Of a DNA stretch of 21,243 bases, positions 7,485-15,272 are shown piece by piece. Within the stretch, counting starts at the first letter, position 1; each line of letters starts with the position of its first letter. The stretch comes from an uncultured Eubacteriales bacterium (GTDB taxonomy: Bacteria; Bacillota; Clostridia; UMGS1883): NCBI GenBank assembly GCA_905195005.1, contig CAJJUC010000019.1:1-21243 (forward strand). The letters run 5' to 3'. Position numbers and translations under genes: made by a program. The notes under the pieces were generated by a model. It saw only the letters and a list, made by a program, of their open reading frames with translations. It did not search any database and was not told where the DNA came from.

Positions 7485-7862
7485 TTACTTATGCTTAAGC
7501 TCCGTTTCAAGCTTTACCGCGTTGATTCTGAGCGACTGATTTTCCGCACGCAGCCTTGCCGCCTCCGCGTTAAGCTTGTCGAGCGCAAGCTTGTTTGCGC
7601 CTGATTCATCGGCATATTTCAAAAGCTGAGCGCGCAGCTTTTCGTTATCCTGCTGCGCCTGCATATACTCATCGGCAATATTGATTGCCGCAAGAACCGA
7701 AGCCATGGAGGTTGAAAGACGCCTGTCGCGCTCCGCAAGCTCCTTGATTTTTTTATCGACATAATATGCCACATGGCGGACATATTCCTCGTCTGCCGGG
7801 CTTGAGATTCTGTAATCGGCATTATTTATTCTGACAACGGTTGTCGTTTTCTTTTCTTCCAT
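7485..7862 (-). CDS. zapA: Cell division protein ZapA
   Basis: A 125-residue cytoplasmic protein that binds FtsZ and helps bundle filaments at the Z-ring. The N-terminal region (TTTVVRINNADYRISSPADEEYVRHVAYYVDKKI) is the ZapA fold; the middle (SVLAAINIADEYMQAQQDNEKL) and the C-terminal heptad-rich tail form a coiled coil typical of Firmicutes ZapA. A GTG at 7871 is in frame, but AAGAAGGTGA (7868-7877) is well spaced only for ATG 7862, so that start is preferred. A near-consensus promoter lies 30 bases upstream. In Clostridia zapA often precedes a U32-family gene; here a U32 gene does follow on the same strand, but 1.2 kb away beyond a decayed IS region. Confidence 0.9.
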   Translation of the reverse strand: MEEKKTTTVVRINNADYRISSPADEEYVRHVAYYVDKKIKELAERDRRLSTSMASVLAAINIADEYMQAQQDNEKLRAQLLKYADESGANKLALDKLNAEAARLRAENQSLRINAVKLETELKHK

Positions 7863-7893
7863 AGCGTTCACCTTCTTTAATACTTACATTTCT

Positions 7894-7922
7894 ATTATAC
7901 AGCACAGTTTACGAAAATTCAA
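7894..7922 (-). promoter_or_regulatory. Predicted sigma-A promoter for zapA
   Basis: The minus strand carries a -35 TTGAAT (7917-7922), 17-base spacer and perfect -10 TATAAT (7894-7899), 30-40 bases before the zapA start. Confidence 0.75.
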
Positions 7923-7965
7923 CATTATTTTTTCATAATTGTAATGATTTTTTCAGTCAAAATCA

Positions 7966-7994
7966 TTGACATTTTTGAAATAACATTGTAAAAT
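7966..7994 (+). promoter_or_regulatory. Predicted sigma-A promoter for the 8031 membrane protein gene
   Basis: A perfect -35 TTGACA (7966-7971), 17-base spacer and -10 TAAAAT (7989-7994) precede the GGGGTGGAG ribosome binding site (8017-8025). It is divergent from the zapA promoter, with the two -35 elements about 45 bases apart. Confidence 0.78.
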
Positions 7995-8030
7995 AATTTC
8001 ATTGTGTGACATGAAAGGGGTGGAGCCGCA

Positions 8031-8522
8031 TTGGCTTCAAAGATTAAAAACGAAATGGTTAAACAGGAAAAGGAAAAGCTTGACAACAGAGTTGTCCTTG
8101 TTTCCTCCGTTACCTTATTATACGGCTTGCTTTTGCTCTTTCTTCAGAAAATGGCCGAGTCTTCGATGACAGTCAACGGAGCAGTCGCGTTTATTGAAAT
8201 TATGAGGTGGGTTTCTCTCGGCGGCGCAATGCTCTGCGCGGCGTGGAGCGCTTACAAGGAAAAACGCGGATTTTTTGTGTACTGCGGAATCTGCATTTAT
8301 ATATTCCTCAGCACCACGGTTGTGCTCCGCTGCGGAAAACACGGAAAAGCATTTCTCATAAATTATCTCGCTCTTATCGGCGTTTTTGTACTGACACAGG
8401 TGTACTATATTCTTAAATCGCATAATTACTACGGTAAAAAGTTTATTAAAATCGGATTTATCGCGGTTTGCGTGCTCTTTGCGGCAGCTGCTGCGGTTGT
8501 ATGCATTATGCAAAGATTTTAA
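8031..8522 (+). CDS. Small integral membrane protein, unknown function
   Basis: A 163-residue protein with a charged N-terminus (KIKNEMVKQEKEKLDNR) and about five hydrophobic segments near residues 21-39, 52-74, 80-99, 107-127 and 138-160. I do not recognise a family. Translation starts at TTG 8031, set by the GGGGTGGAG site at 8017-8025; no upstream in-frame alternative has an RBS. It has its own near-perfect promoter. A weak terminator hairpin follows (8537-8567), so read-through into the serine hydrolase gene is possible. Confidence 0.75.
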   Translation: MASKIKNEMVKQEKEKLDNRVVLVSSVTLLYGLLLLFLQKMAESSMTVNGAVAFIEIMRWVSLGGAMLCAAWSAYKEKRGFFVYCGICIYIFLSTTVVLRCGKHGKAFLINYLALIGVFVLTQVYYILKSHNYYGKKFIKIGFIAVCVLFAAAAAVVCIMQRF

Positions 8523-8536
8523 TAAAAAACTTAATC

Positions 8537-8567
8537 GGTGCGGCAGCCATGCTTCCGCACCTTATTT
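8537..8567 (+). terminator. Weak terminator-like hairpin
   Basis: GGTGCGG (8537-8543) pairs with CCGCACC (8555-8561); inside, AGC and GCT can pair around a CAT loop after one mismatch. TTATTT follows instead of a full T-run. It may partly end the membrane protein transcript or act as a spacer before the serine hydrolase gene. Confidence 0.45.
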
Positions 8568-8627
8568 ACTGTCGGGATATATTACCGGCGGTTTGATAAA
8601 TATGATGGCAGGAAAGGAATCGGTAAT

Positions 8628-10106
8628 ATGTTTGAAAATATCACTCCCGAGCAGGCGGGAATATCATCATCGCACGTTCTGAACTTTATAAAAGAGCTTG
8701 ATCAAAACGGGCTTTTCACGCACAGCATCATAATGGCGCGCGGCGACAAAATTTTTTCTGAAGTTTATTACCGCCCGTTTGACAAGGATTTCAAGCACCG
8801 TATGTATTCTGTAACGAAGAGCTTTGTCGGCGTTGCGGTCGGTCTTGCGATAGAGGACGGGCTTTTGAGTCTTGACGATAAGTTCGTGAAGTTTTTCCCG
8901 GAATATCTTAACGAAAATACAACGGATTATCTGCGCGAGGCAACAATCCGCGATCTGCTTACAATGCAGTCCGCCGTACATACCGGCAGAAACTGGTTCA
9001 TTCAGAACACTGATGACCGCGTGAAAGAATATTTTGTTGTTCCGGCGGATAAAATTCCGGGCACGGTTTTTGAATATGATTCAAACGGCTCGTATATGCT
9101 CGGGGTAATCGTCGAAAAGCTCACGGGAATGAAATTTCTTGATTACATGCGCAAAAAATTTCTCGATGCAATCGGATTTTCAAAGGATGCTTACTGCCTG
9201 ATGGCGCCGGGCGGATATTCGTTCGGCGACTCTGCAATGATGTGCACCCCGCGTGACCTTTTGCTGTTCGCGCGCTTCGTTATGAATAAGGGAACATGGA
9301 ACGGTAAGCGTTACATGAATGAGCAGTATCTTACAGAGGCAACAAGCCGCCTTGTTGAGAACAGCGAAATGGGTATTTACGGCTACGACTCTTTCGGCTA
9401 CGGCTATCAGATATGGCAGGCGCCGGAGGGCGGATTTGCATTTGTCGGGATGGGTGATCAGTTCGCAATCTGTGACCCGAAGCACGATTTCATATTTATT
9501 ATCAATTCGGACAACCAGGGAAACAGCGCGTCACGCTCGGTATTTTATAATGCGCTTTACCGCGAAATAGTGCATAACCTCGGAGAGCCGCTCAGGGAGG
9601 ACGCCGCAGCATATTCCGAGCTGTGCGAATACTGCAATAAGTGCGAGCTGCACCATTTCGAACCTAAGGAATACAATCCGTTCGAAAAGAAAATTAACAA
9701 TGTTACATATGAGCTTGATGAAAACCCGATGGGGATTAAAAAGCTCAGCTTCAGCTTTGAGGGCAAAAAGGGCGCAATGTCCTATACAAATGTGCAGGGC
9801 GATAAAACGCTTTATTTCGGAATGGGGTATAATGAGTTCGGAATATTCCCCGAGGACGGCTATTCCGATAATATTGCCGGAAATCCTGCTCCGGGGAACA
9901 AGTACCGCTGCGCCTGCTCGGCGGAATGGTCCGAGGAGAAAAAGCTCAGAATACGGGTGCAGATAATCGATAAATATTTCGGAAACGGCTGCTTTACCTT
10001 CAGCTTTAAGGATAGCCGCATAACAGCGCTGATGACGGCGACTGCGGAAAACTTCATGATGGAATACCGCGGACTTGCAAACGGCAGAGCAGCGGATTTC
10101 GATTGA
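8628..10106 (+). CDS. Serine hydrolase of the beta-lactamase / penicillin-binding protein-like family (class C fold)
   Basis: A 492-residue protein. Start ATG 8628 has GGAAAGGAAT just before it; the frame is open further upstream but without an RBS. Motifs of the SxxK acyl-serine family are present: SVTK (Ser61, Lys64), the Tyr-Asn motif in FEYDSNGSY (Tyr150, Asn153), and a third-strand motif FVGMGDQ (about 273-279) in place of KTG/HxG. YGYGYQIW upstream of it is typical of esterase/6-aminohexanoate-hydrolase-like members. Residues about 335-492 form an extra C-terminal beta-rich domain seen in several family members. There is no signal peptide, so the enzyme is probably cytoplasmic; it may be an esterase or amidase rather than a resistance enzyme. 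The stop is 32 bases before the CAP-SLH gene, suggesting co-transcription. The substrate is unknown. Confidence 0.85.
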   Translation: MFENITPEQAGISSSHVLNFIKELDQNGLFTHSIIMARGDKIFSEVYYRPFDKDFKHRMYSVTKSFVGVAVGLAIEDGLLSLDDKFVKFFPEYLNENTTDYLREATIRDLLTMQSAVHTGRNWFIQNTDDRVKEYFVVPADKIPGTVFEYDSNGSYMLGVIVEKLTGMKFLDYMRKKFLDAIGFSKDAYCLMAPGGYSFGDSAMMCTPRDLLLFARFVMNKGTWNGKRYMNEQYLTEATSRLVENSEMGIYGYDSFGYGYQIWQAPEGGFAFVGMGDQFAICDPKHDFIFIINSDNQGNSASRSVFYNALYREIVHNLGEPLREDAAAYSELCEYCNKCELHHFEPKEYNPFEKKINNVTYELDENPMGIKKLSFSFEGKKGAMSYTNVQGDKTLYFGMGYNEFGIFPEDGYSDNIAGNPAPGNKYRCACSAEWSEEKKLRIRVQIIDKYFGNGCFTFSFKDSRITALMTATAENFMMEYRGLANGRAADFD

Positions 10107-10138
10107 TTTATAAATTTAAAGAAAGAAGATGGACTGTA

Positions 10139-12346
10139 ATGAAAAAGCTAACGGCGTTCATAACTGCGTTTGTGATGGCAGTTATGTGCACTGCAGCTTC
10201 GGTTTGCTCGGCAGCGTTTGAACTTGTCGGCGATTCCGAAACGGCAGTGAAGAAGAACAAGGAGCTGTTTATGGCAGCGCTGAAAAAGGCTGAAATTACA
10301 ACCGATTTCACGAAGGAAGAGCTTGAAGATATGATAATGGAATCCTGCGTGTACTCGGCGGACAAAATGGTAGGCACGAATTTTCTTGTCGAAAAATTCA
10401 GAGTCGTAAGCCCGACGGCGACCGCAAACGGATATGTCAGCGCGGTTGTGTTCCTCGGTCAGGATGACTATGAGGACGCTTTCGAAATCAAGAAAGAAAT
10501 TTCCGCTTCCGGCAGCAATTCCGGATCCGATGTCAGCACTTCGGACGGAAGCGAGGAACCGGAACAAAAGTATACCGACGCTGAAATTTCGGCAATGAAA
10601 AAGAGCATTGAAGCAGCAAAATCGGCAATCAATGCGGCTAACTATAAATTTGAGGTTACGAACGACACAACCCTTGATGACGTTCTGAAAATGGCAAAAG
10701 CAGCTCTCCCGTCGGGCAGTGATGTTGAAGTCACTCTCGATAAAGCGAATTTTAAGCTGACAAAGGCAACATCCACGGTCGAAGGCTCATATTCCGCTTC
10801 GCTCATGCTGACCTGCGGCGGCGTTGAAGCTCCGCTTCCTATCGGGAAAACGATTCAGAGAATCGTGACCGAAACCTCGAAAAAAATTGACGAGGATCGC
10901 TCAGCCGTCAGCAAGGCGATTGATAAAGTCAGCTATAATAACAAAACAACGGCGGATGATGTAATGAAAGCGGCGCGCGCTGCGGTGAAGAACGGTTCAA
11001 GTGTGGACTGGAAGGATAATTACTTTACAAAGCTCCGCGCAACCTTTGATGAAGAGGGCGATATAACCTGTTACATAACGCTTAAGCTCGGAGATGAGGC
11101 GCGCGAAATCCGTTTGCAGAGAACGCTCCCCGTGCTTGTGCGGAAGATTCCGTCCGACAAAATATCGGTAAATAAAGAGGAATGGGAAATACTGCGCATA
11201 ACAAACGTTGAACGCGCGAATGTCGGCTCAAAACCGCTGACAATGCTTGACACATTGCAGAGAGCCTGCGATATCCGCGAGCCCGAGCTGATTGAAACGT
11301 TTTCGCATACCAGACCGAACGGGAAGCAATGCTTCACGGCATTTGATCCGGCGTTTAAATATTCAACGGCAGGCGAAAATATTTATCAGTGCCCGTCGCC
11401 CGGGATTGCGATAAGCGGAAAGCGCGCGATGACCGCGTGGATGAACAGTGACGGACACCGCGAAAACCTTCTTGCAGGAAAGTATAACTATATCGGAACG
11501 GGTACGTATGACGCCGATAAAAGCGGTTCGGCGCTGCAGCTTTTTGCAGGATTGAACGAATCGATCTCAACCTCCGAAACGAGCGCCGGAACAACGCATT
11601 TCGCCGATGTTGACGCTTTGGAAACGGAATATCTCATCTGCACCTCAGCGACGGGGCTTGTTTCATATGTTCCGCTCGATATTGATTATATGACGAAAAC
11701 AGACGACGGGTACAGACTTGACCTCTACGGAAATTCCGTAAGCTTCACGCTCGATGATAAAAACGTTTACAGCGGATTTGAGCGCGGCGCACAGGCACAG
11801 CCCGGCACGCCGTCCTCCGATGCTCAATCCGGCACAGGCTTTTCTGATGTCAGCGCGGACGCATATTATGCAGAGCCTGTTTCGTGGGCTGTTGACAAAA
11901 AGATAACAACAGGAACGACAAGCACGAAATTTTCACCTGCCGACACCTGCACACGCGCGCAGATAATCACGTTTTTGTGGCGCGCGGTAGGTTCGCCCAA
12001 GGCAGCGGGTCAAAATCCGTTTAACGATGTTTCGGAATCGGATTATTATTACAATGCCGCTCTCTGGGCAAAGGAAAAGGGCATGGTAACAGGGCTGAAT
12101 TTCAAGGGAGACACGCCGTGCAAGCGCTCCGACACTGTTACGTATCTGTGGATATATTCAGGCTCACCGCAGCCCGAGCTTACGTGTGCATTTAAGGATG
12201 TTGTGTCAAACTCCGCTTATGCAAAGGCTGTTTCATGGGCTGTTGAGAAAGGCATCACAAGCGGCGTTTCCGCTTTGGAATTTGCTCCCGAAACAGTTTG
12301 CAGCCGCGGTCAGATTGTAACGTTCTTATACAGAGCATTGCATTAA
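10139..12346 (+). CDS. Secreted CAP-domain protein with three C-terminal SLH domains
   Basis: A 735-residue wall-anchored protein. ATG 10139 begins a clear signal peptide (MKKLTAF..., cut near residue 25); AAAGAAGATGG upstream is a modest RBS. Three stalk-like repeats lie at about 33-120, 150-243 and 250-335; the third carries KNGSSVDWKD. A Ser/Asp/Glu-rich linker separates repeats one and two. A CAP (SCP/PR1, PF00188) domain follows at about 345-475 with the conserved cleft residues His390 (SHTRPNG), Glu413 (GENIY), and His440/Glu442 (GHREN). SLH domains are at about 567-620, 627-680 and 685-735, each with a cysteine in the (T/P/V)C(T/K/S)R turn. SLH domains normally bind pyruvylated secondary wall polymer, so the CAP domain is displayed outside. 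The function of bacterial CAP domains is largely unproven. It is the first of two SLH genes in tandem. Confidence 0.9.
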   Translation: MKKLTAFITAFVMAVMCTAASVCSAAFELVGDSETAVKKNKELFMAALKKAEITTDFTKEELEDMIMESCVYSADKMVGTNFLVEKFRVVSPTATANGYVSAVVFLGQDDYEDAFEIKKEISASGSNSGSDVSTSDGSEEPEQKYTDAEISAMKKSIEAAKSAINAANYKFEVTNDTTLDDVLKMAKAALPSGSDVEVTLDKANFKLTKATSTVEGSYSASLMLTCGGVEAPLPIGKTIQRIVTETSKKIDEDRSAVSKAIDKVSYNNKTTADDVMKAARAAVKNGSSVDWKDNYFTKLRATFDEEGDITCYITLKLGDEAREIRLQRTLPVLVRKIPSDKISVNKEEWEILRITNVERANVGSKPLTMLDTLQRACDIREPELIETFSHTRPNGKQCFTAFDPAFKYSTAGENIYQCPSPGIAISGKRAMTAWMNSDGHRENLLAGKYNYIGTGTYDADKSGSALQLFAGLNESISTSETSAGTTHFADVDALETEYLICTSATGLVSYVPLDIDYMTKTDDGYRLDLYGNSVSFTLDDKNVYSGFERGAQAQPGTPSSDAQSGTGFSDVSADAYYAEPVSWAVDKKITTGTTSTKFSPADTCTRAQIITFLWRAVGSPKAAGQNPFNDVSESDYYYNAALWAKEKGMVTGLNFKGDTPCKRSDTVTYLWIYSGSPQPELTCAFKDVVSNSAYAKAVSWAVEKGITSGVSALEFAPETVCSRGQIVTFLYRALH

Positions 12347-12381
12347 ATTATTTTTTATAATAGGAAAGGAATTGGTAAAGA

Positions 12382-13578
12382 ATGAAAAGAATATTGTGTT
12401 TGGTAACGGCGCTGTGCATGGCGCTGGCGCTGCTCCCGTGCGGAGCTTCGGCGGTTGATATTATCGGCGAGGTTGAAAAGGCAAAGAAAGCGCTCAGAAG
12501 CGTTGAAAAAACGCTCACGGTTTACAACGATATAACGATGGACGAGTTTGTGTCACTGGCATCAAAGCAGCTCACAAATGCGGATCAGGTTAAGCTTTCC
12601 TTTGACAAGGAAGCGGATTTCCGTCTTTATAACGCATCAAGCCAGAAGGCAGGCAGCCTTACTGTAAACATAAGATTTGAGTGCGAGGGATATGTATCTC
12701 ACGATATGTATACTTTTGCAATCCCGATACTTACGGGCGACGCTGCGGCAAACAATGCCGACACGGAAAAGCTTGCCGAGGATAGGGCAGCCGTTTCTGC
12801 TGTTTTCAAGAATGTTTCGTTTGACGCGGATGTAACAAAGGAAGACATTCTTGCAAAGGTTCGCGCGGTTGTTAAAAACGGCACGACAATAGAATGGAAG
12901 GACGATTTTGTTAAGGTTGATTCAACCGACACGAAAAAAGGTTCCGTTAAGGGTACGCTTGAGCTTACTCTCAACGGAAAAAAGGACACTGTAAGAGTGT
13001 TCAACGGACTTCGCCTTGCAGCTGCTTTGGCAGGAGATAACACCGGAACGGCAGCTCCGAGCTTAACAGGCTTTAACGATGTTGTCAGCGGCGCATATTA
13101 TGAAGCGGCTGTTAAATGGGCGGTTGACAATAAAATTACAACAGGAACATCCGCTGCAACGTTCACACCCGATGCAACCTGCACGCGCGCTCAGATAATC
13201 ACTTTTATATGGCGTGCAATGGGTTCGCCGAAAACAGGTGCGGCAAATCCCTTTACGGATGTAAACACAACCGATTATTTTTATGACGCGGCAGTTTGGG
13301 CAAACAAGCTCGGATTTACAAGCGGCACGGAATTTGCTCCCGAAACACCCTGCACACGCGCTTCAACGGTAACATATCTGTGGATTGCGGCAGGTTCTCC
13401 GTCCGCAGACACTGAAGCGGGATTTTCCGATGTTGCTGCATCGGCCGATTATGCAAAGGCTGTTGCATGGGCGGTTGAAGAGGATATCACAAGCGGAGTT
13501 TCCGCAACGGAATTTGCGCCCGACACGATTTGCAGCCGCGGTCAGATTGTAACATTCCTGAACAGGACATTTGAATAA
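12382..13578 (+). CDS. Secreted SLH-domain protein, paralogue of the CAP-SLH protein without the CAP domain
   Basis: A 398-residue exported protein. ATG 12382 has GGAAAGGA (12363-12370) upstream and a signal peptide cut near residue 24 (GASA). Two stalk repeats (about 30-118 and 130-215) align with repeats two and three of the gene before it: NDITMDEF with NDTTLDDV, and KNGTTIEWKD with KNGSSVDWKD. Three SLH domains follow at about 229-282, 289-340 and 346-398, each with the same Cys before the TR/SR turn. The gene starts 35 bases after the CAP-SLH stop with no terminator between, so they form an operon, and it ends just before a long palindromic terminator. With no enzymatic domain, it may be a structural S-layer component. 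Origin by duplication with loss or gain of CAP is inferred. Confidence 0.88.
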   Translation: MKRILCLVTALCMALALLPCGASAVDIIGEVEKAKKALRSVEKTLTVYNDITMDEFVSLASKQLTNADQVKLSFDKEADFRLYNASSQKAGSLTVNIRFECEGYVSHDMYTFAIPILTGDAAANNADTEKLAEDRAAVSAVFKNVSFDADVTKEDILAKVRAVVKNGTTIEWKDDFVKVDSTDTKKGSVKGTLELTLNGKKDTVRVFNGLRLAAALAGDNTGTAAPSLTGFNDVVSGAYYEAAVKWAVDNKITTGTSAATFTPDATCTRAQIITFIWRAMGSPKTGAANPFTDVNTTDYFYDAAVWANKLGFTSGTEFAPETPCTRASTVTYLWIAAGSPSADTEAGFSDVAASADYAKAVAWAVEEDITSGVSATEFAPDTICSRGQIVTFLNRTFE

Positions 13579-13581
13579 ATA

Positions 13582-13643
13582 GAACGCAGAAAAAAGCTGT
13601 TTGAAAAGTCGAGTGACTTTTTAAACAGCTTTTTTCTGCGTTC
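13582..13643. terminator. Very long palindromic terminator after the SLH genes
   Basis: Two 29-base arms (13582-13610 and 13615-13643) pair completely apart from one G-U/mismatch position, around a 4-base loop. The arms contain A6 and T6 runs, so the inner part works as an intrinsic terminator in either direction. It starts four bases after the SLH gene stop. Natural terminators seldom exceed 15 pairs, so the length is unusual. Confidence 0.85.
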
Positions 13644-13645
13644 CC

Positions 13646-13719
13646 TTGATTTTTCCGAATGTTTGTTCTGATTTCTCATTTGCTTTCTGCGTTCTGTGCA
13701 TTTTGCTGAAGCCTCTTTA
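13646..13719 (+). repeat. 74-bp direct repeat, copy 1
   Basis: Copy 1 of a 74-base repeat, starting TTGATTTTTCCGAATG and ending GAAGCCTCTTTA. It differs from copy 2 (13851-13924) at four positions by eye. It includes TTTCTGCGTTC, which also occurs at the end of the long palindrome arm at 13633-13643. No coding role is visible. Confidence 0.9.
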
Positions 13720-13850
13720 GGGGCAAAAGAAAAATAGTGCAGAACGGGCAAACTGAACCCGAAGGCGTGCATGGGCACTCCGAGAGGTGAAGTTTGTTCG
13801 TAGCATAAAGCTTCTTTCACAGAAATTCGTTAGGCAACGAATTTCTACAT
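13720..13850. other. Spacer between direct repeats with two hairpins
   Basis: The 131-base spacer holds an imperfect hairpin at 13750-13795 (about 14 of 21 positions pair, apex GCATGGGC) and a perfect one at 13821-13846 with 11-base arms (AGAAATTCGTT and its complement) around AGGC. No start codon with an RBS was found on either strand, and the short open frames through it are probably chance. It could be a small mobile repeat, a structured RNA or a decayed region; the sequence alone does not decide. Confidence 0.6.
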
Positions 13851-13924
13851 TTGATTTTTCCGAATGTTTGCTCTGATTTCTCATTTGCTTTATGTGTTCT
13901 GTGCATTTTGCTGAAGCCCCTTTA
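13851..13924 (+). repeat. 74-bp direct repeat, copy 2
   Basis: The second copy lies 205 bases downstream of the first in the same orientation, immediately after the perfect hairpin at 13821-13846 and just before the kinase promoter. Mismatches to copy 1 are single substitutions; no insertions or deletions are needed. Confidence 0.9.
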
Positions 13925-13934
13925 AAAAATGTGC

Positions 13935-13963
13935 TTGCAAATGCAGGAGCAATGATATATGAT
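13935..13963 (+). promoter_or_regulatory. Predicted promoter for the two-component system
   Basis: TTGCAA (13935-13940), 17-base spacer, TATGAT (13958-13963). The expected transcript start near 13970 lies only a few bases before the GGAGGTG ribosome binding site (13973-13979), so the leader would be very short. Confidence 0.55.
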
Positions 13964-13985
13964 ATAAGCATCGGAGGTGATGCCG

Positions 13986-15272
13986 TTGCCCGGCAAAATA
14001 AAAAGATTTGCAATGCGTTTTTTTGATACGGAGCTTGATTTCCGCGTTCGGCTGTTCAATGTGCTTGCGCTTGCCGGAACGGGCATCAGCGCCGCAACTC
14101 TTGTACTGAATATAATAACCGGCATGTACGCAAGCGTTATTCTGAGCGCTTTTCTTGCCGCTCTTTCGGCAGGGCTTTTGATATTTACATATAAAACGGG
14201 AAAATATCGGATTGCTTATATCATAACGATTGTAACTATTTTCATGATTTTCTTCCCGGCGCTTTTCTTTGCTTCCGGTGCATATAAGGGCGGAATGCCG
14301 TCAATGTTTGTTTTTGCGGTTCTGTTCACGGTGCTGATGTTAGATGGCAAGAGCGCGGTGTGGGTTTCTCTTTCCGAGGTTGCGGAATACATAACGGTTT
14401 CGGTTTTCTGCTACCTGAATCCCGGGTATGTTACATGGTTTCAGACGGAGCGCGAAATGCTGACGGATATTCTCGTTACAACGGCGGCGGTATGCGCTTC
14501 ATGCGGAGCGGTCTGGTTTTTGCATCTGCGTGAGTACGAGGAGCAGCGGAAAAGACTTGCGGAGCAGAATGAGCAGCTCAAGCGCCACGATGAGGCAAAA
14601 TCGGTGTTTCTGACAACGGTTGCACATGAAATCAAAAATCCGCTGAATGCAATAAACCTTCATGCGCGCGATACATTCGAATTAATTGAAGAGGGAAGCT
14701 CCGACGCGTATACCATAAAAGAAAATCAAAAAACAATTGAAAAAATGGTCGTGCGTATTGATCGGATTGTGGTGGAGCTTATGGACACGGTTGCCATTGA
14801 ACAGGGCAGGCTGGCGCTTGACCTTGCGCCGGTGCGCCTGTCTCAGCTCGTGCGTGAGGCGGCGGAGCTTTATTTCGGAAAAAATGACGCGGGCGGAAAC
14901 AAGCTTGTGCATGATATTGACGAGCTTGCTCCGATCCGGGTGGATTACGCACGAATAACGCAGGTCGTGGCAAATCTTCTGTCGAACAGCTTGCAGCATA
15001 CGAAAAACGGGATTATCACCGTTTCTCTGAAAGCAGACCGAGACGGTCAGACGGTTTCCGTTTCCGACAACGGCGAAGGGATGCGCGAGGAGATAAGAAA
15101 AAAAGCGTTTGACGGATATGTTTCCGTCAGCAAGGACTATTGGCGGCACGGGATAGGGCTTTTTGTGTGCCGGCAGATTATTGAAGCTCACGGCGGAGAG
15201 ATTCGGATTGAAAGTGCAATCGGCAAGGGAACAACGGTTTCATTCACTCTGCCGTGTACGGAGGAAAAATAA
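13986..15272 (+). CDS. Membrane sensor histidine kinase
   Basis: A 428-residue kinase, partner of the response regulator next to it. The start is taken as TTG 13986: CGGAGGTGATGCCG before it is a classical RBS with eight bases of spacing, whereas the in-frame GTG 13977 and ATG 13980 lie inside or against the RBS. The N-terminal half (about 25-180) has about six hydrophobic segments with short loops and no large extracellular sensor, so it probably senses within or at the membrane. A coiled stretch (EYEEQRKRLAEQNEQLKRHDE) leads to the H-box TVAHEIKNPLNAI with His214. N-box (NLLSNSLQHT), G1 (SDNGEGM) and G2 (RHGIGLFVCRQIIEAHGGEI) are intact, so it should be active. The stop is followed with no gap by the regulator's ATG. 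The signal is unknown. Confidence 0.93.
   Translation: MPGKIKRFAMRFFDTELDFRVRLFNVLALAGTGISAATLVLNIITGMYASVILSAFLAALSAGLLIFTYKTGKYRIAYIITIVTIFMIFFPALFFASGAYKGGMPSMFVFAVLFTVLMLDGKSAVWVSLSEVAEYITVSVFCYLNPGYVTWFQTEREMLTDILVTTAAVCASCGAVWFLHLREYEEQRKRLAEQNEQLKRHDEAKSVFLTTVAHEIKNPLNAINLHARDTFELIEEGSSDAYTIKENQKTIEKMVVRIDRIVVELMDTVAIEQGRLALDLAPVRLSQLVREAAELYFGKNDAGGNKLVHDIDELAPIRVDYARITQVVANLLSNSLQHTKNGIITVSLKADRDGQTVSVSDNGEGMREEIRKKAFDGYVSVSKDYWRHGIGLFVCRQIIEAHGGEIRIESAIGKGTTVSFTLPCTEEK

Noticed and set aside
8628..10106. Serine hydrolase as an antibiotic-resistance beta-lactamase
   Set aside because: There is no signal peptide, the third motif is not KTG, and an extra domain is present; it fits the broad esterase/peptidase-like part of the family.
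13646..13924. Direct repeats as a possible CRISPR array
   Set aside because: Only two copies exist, each 74 bases with internal mismatches, separated by 131 bases of hairpin-forming sequence; there are no regular spacers and no cas genes.
13542..14013. Minus-strand open frames across the repeat island that encode similar 20-residue stretches
   Set aside because: The similarity is simply the DNA repeat translated; there are no ribosome binding sites and the frames run through the terminator palindrome and into the kinase gene's 5' end.
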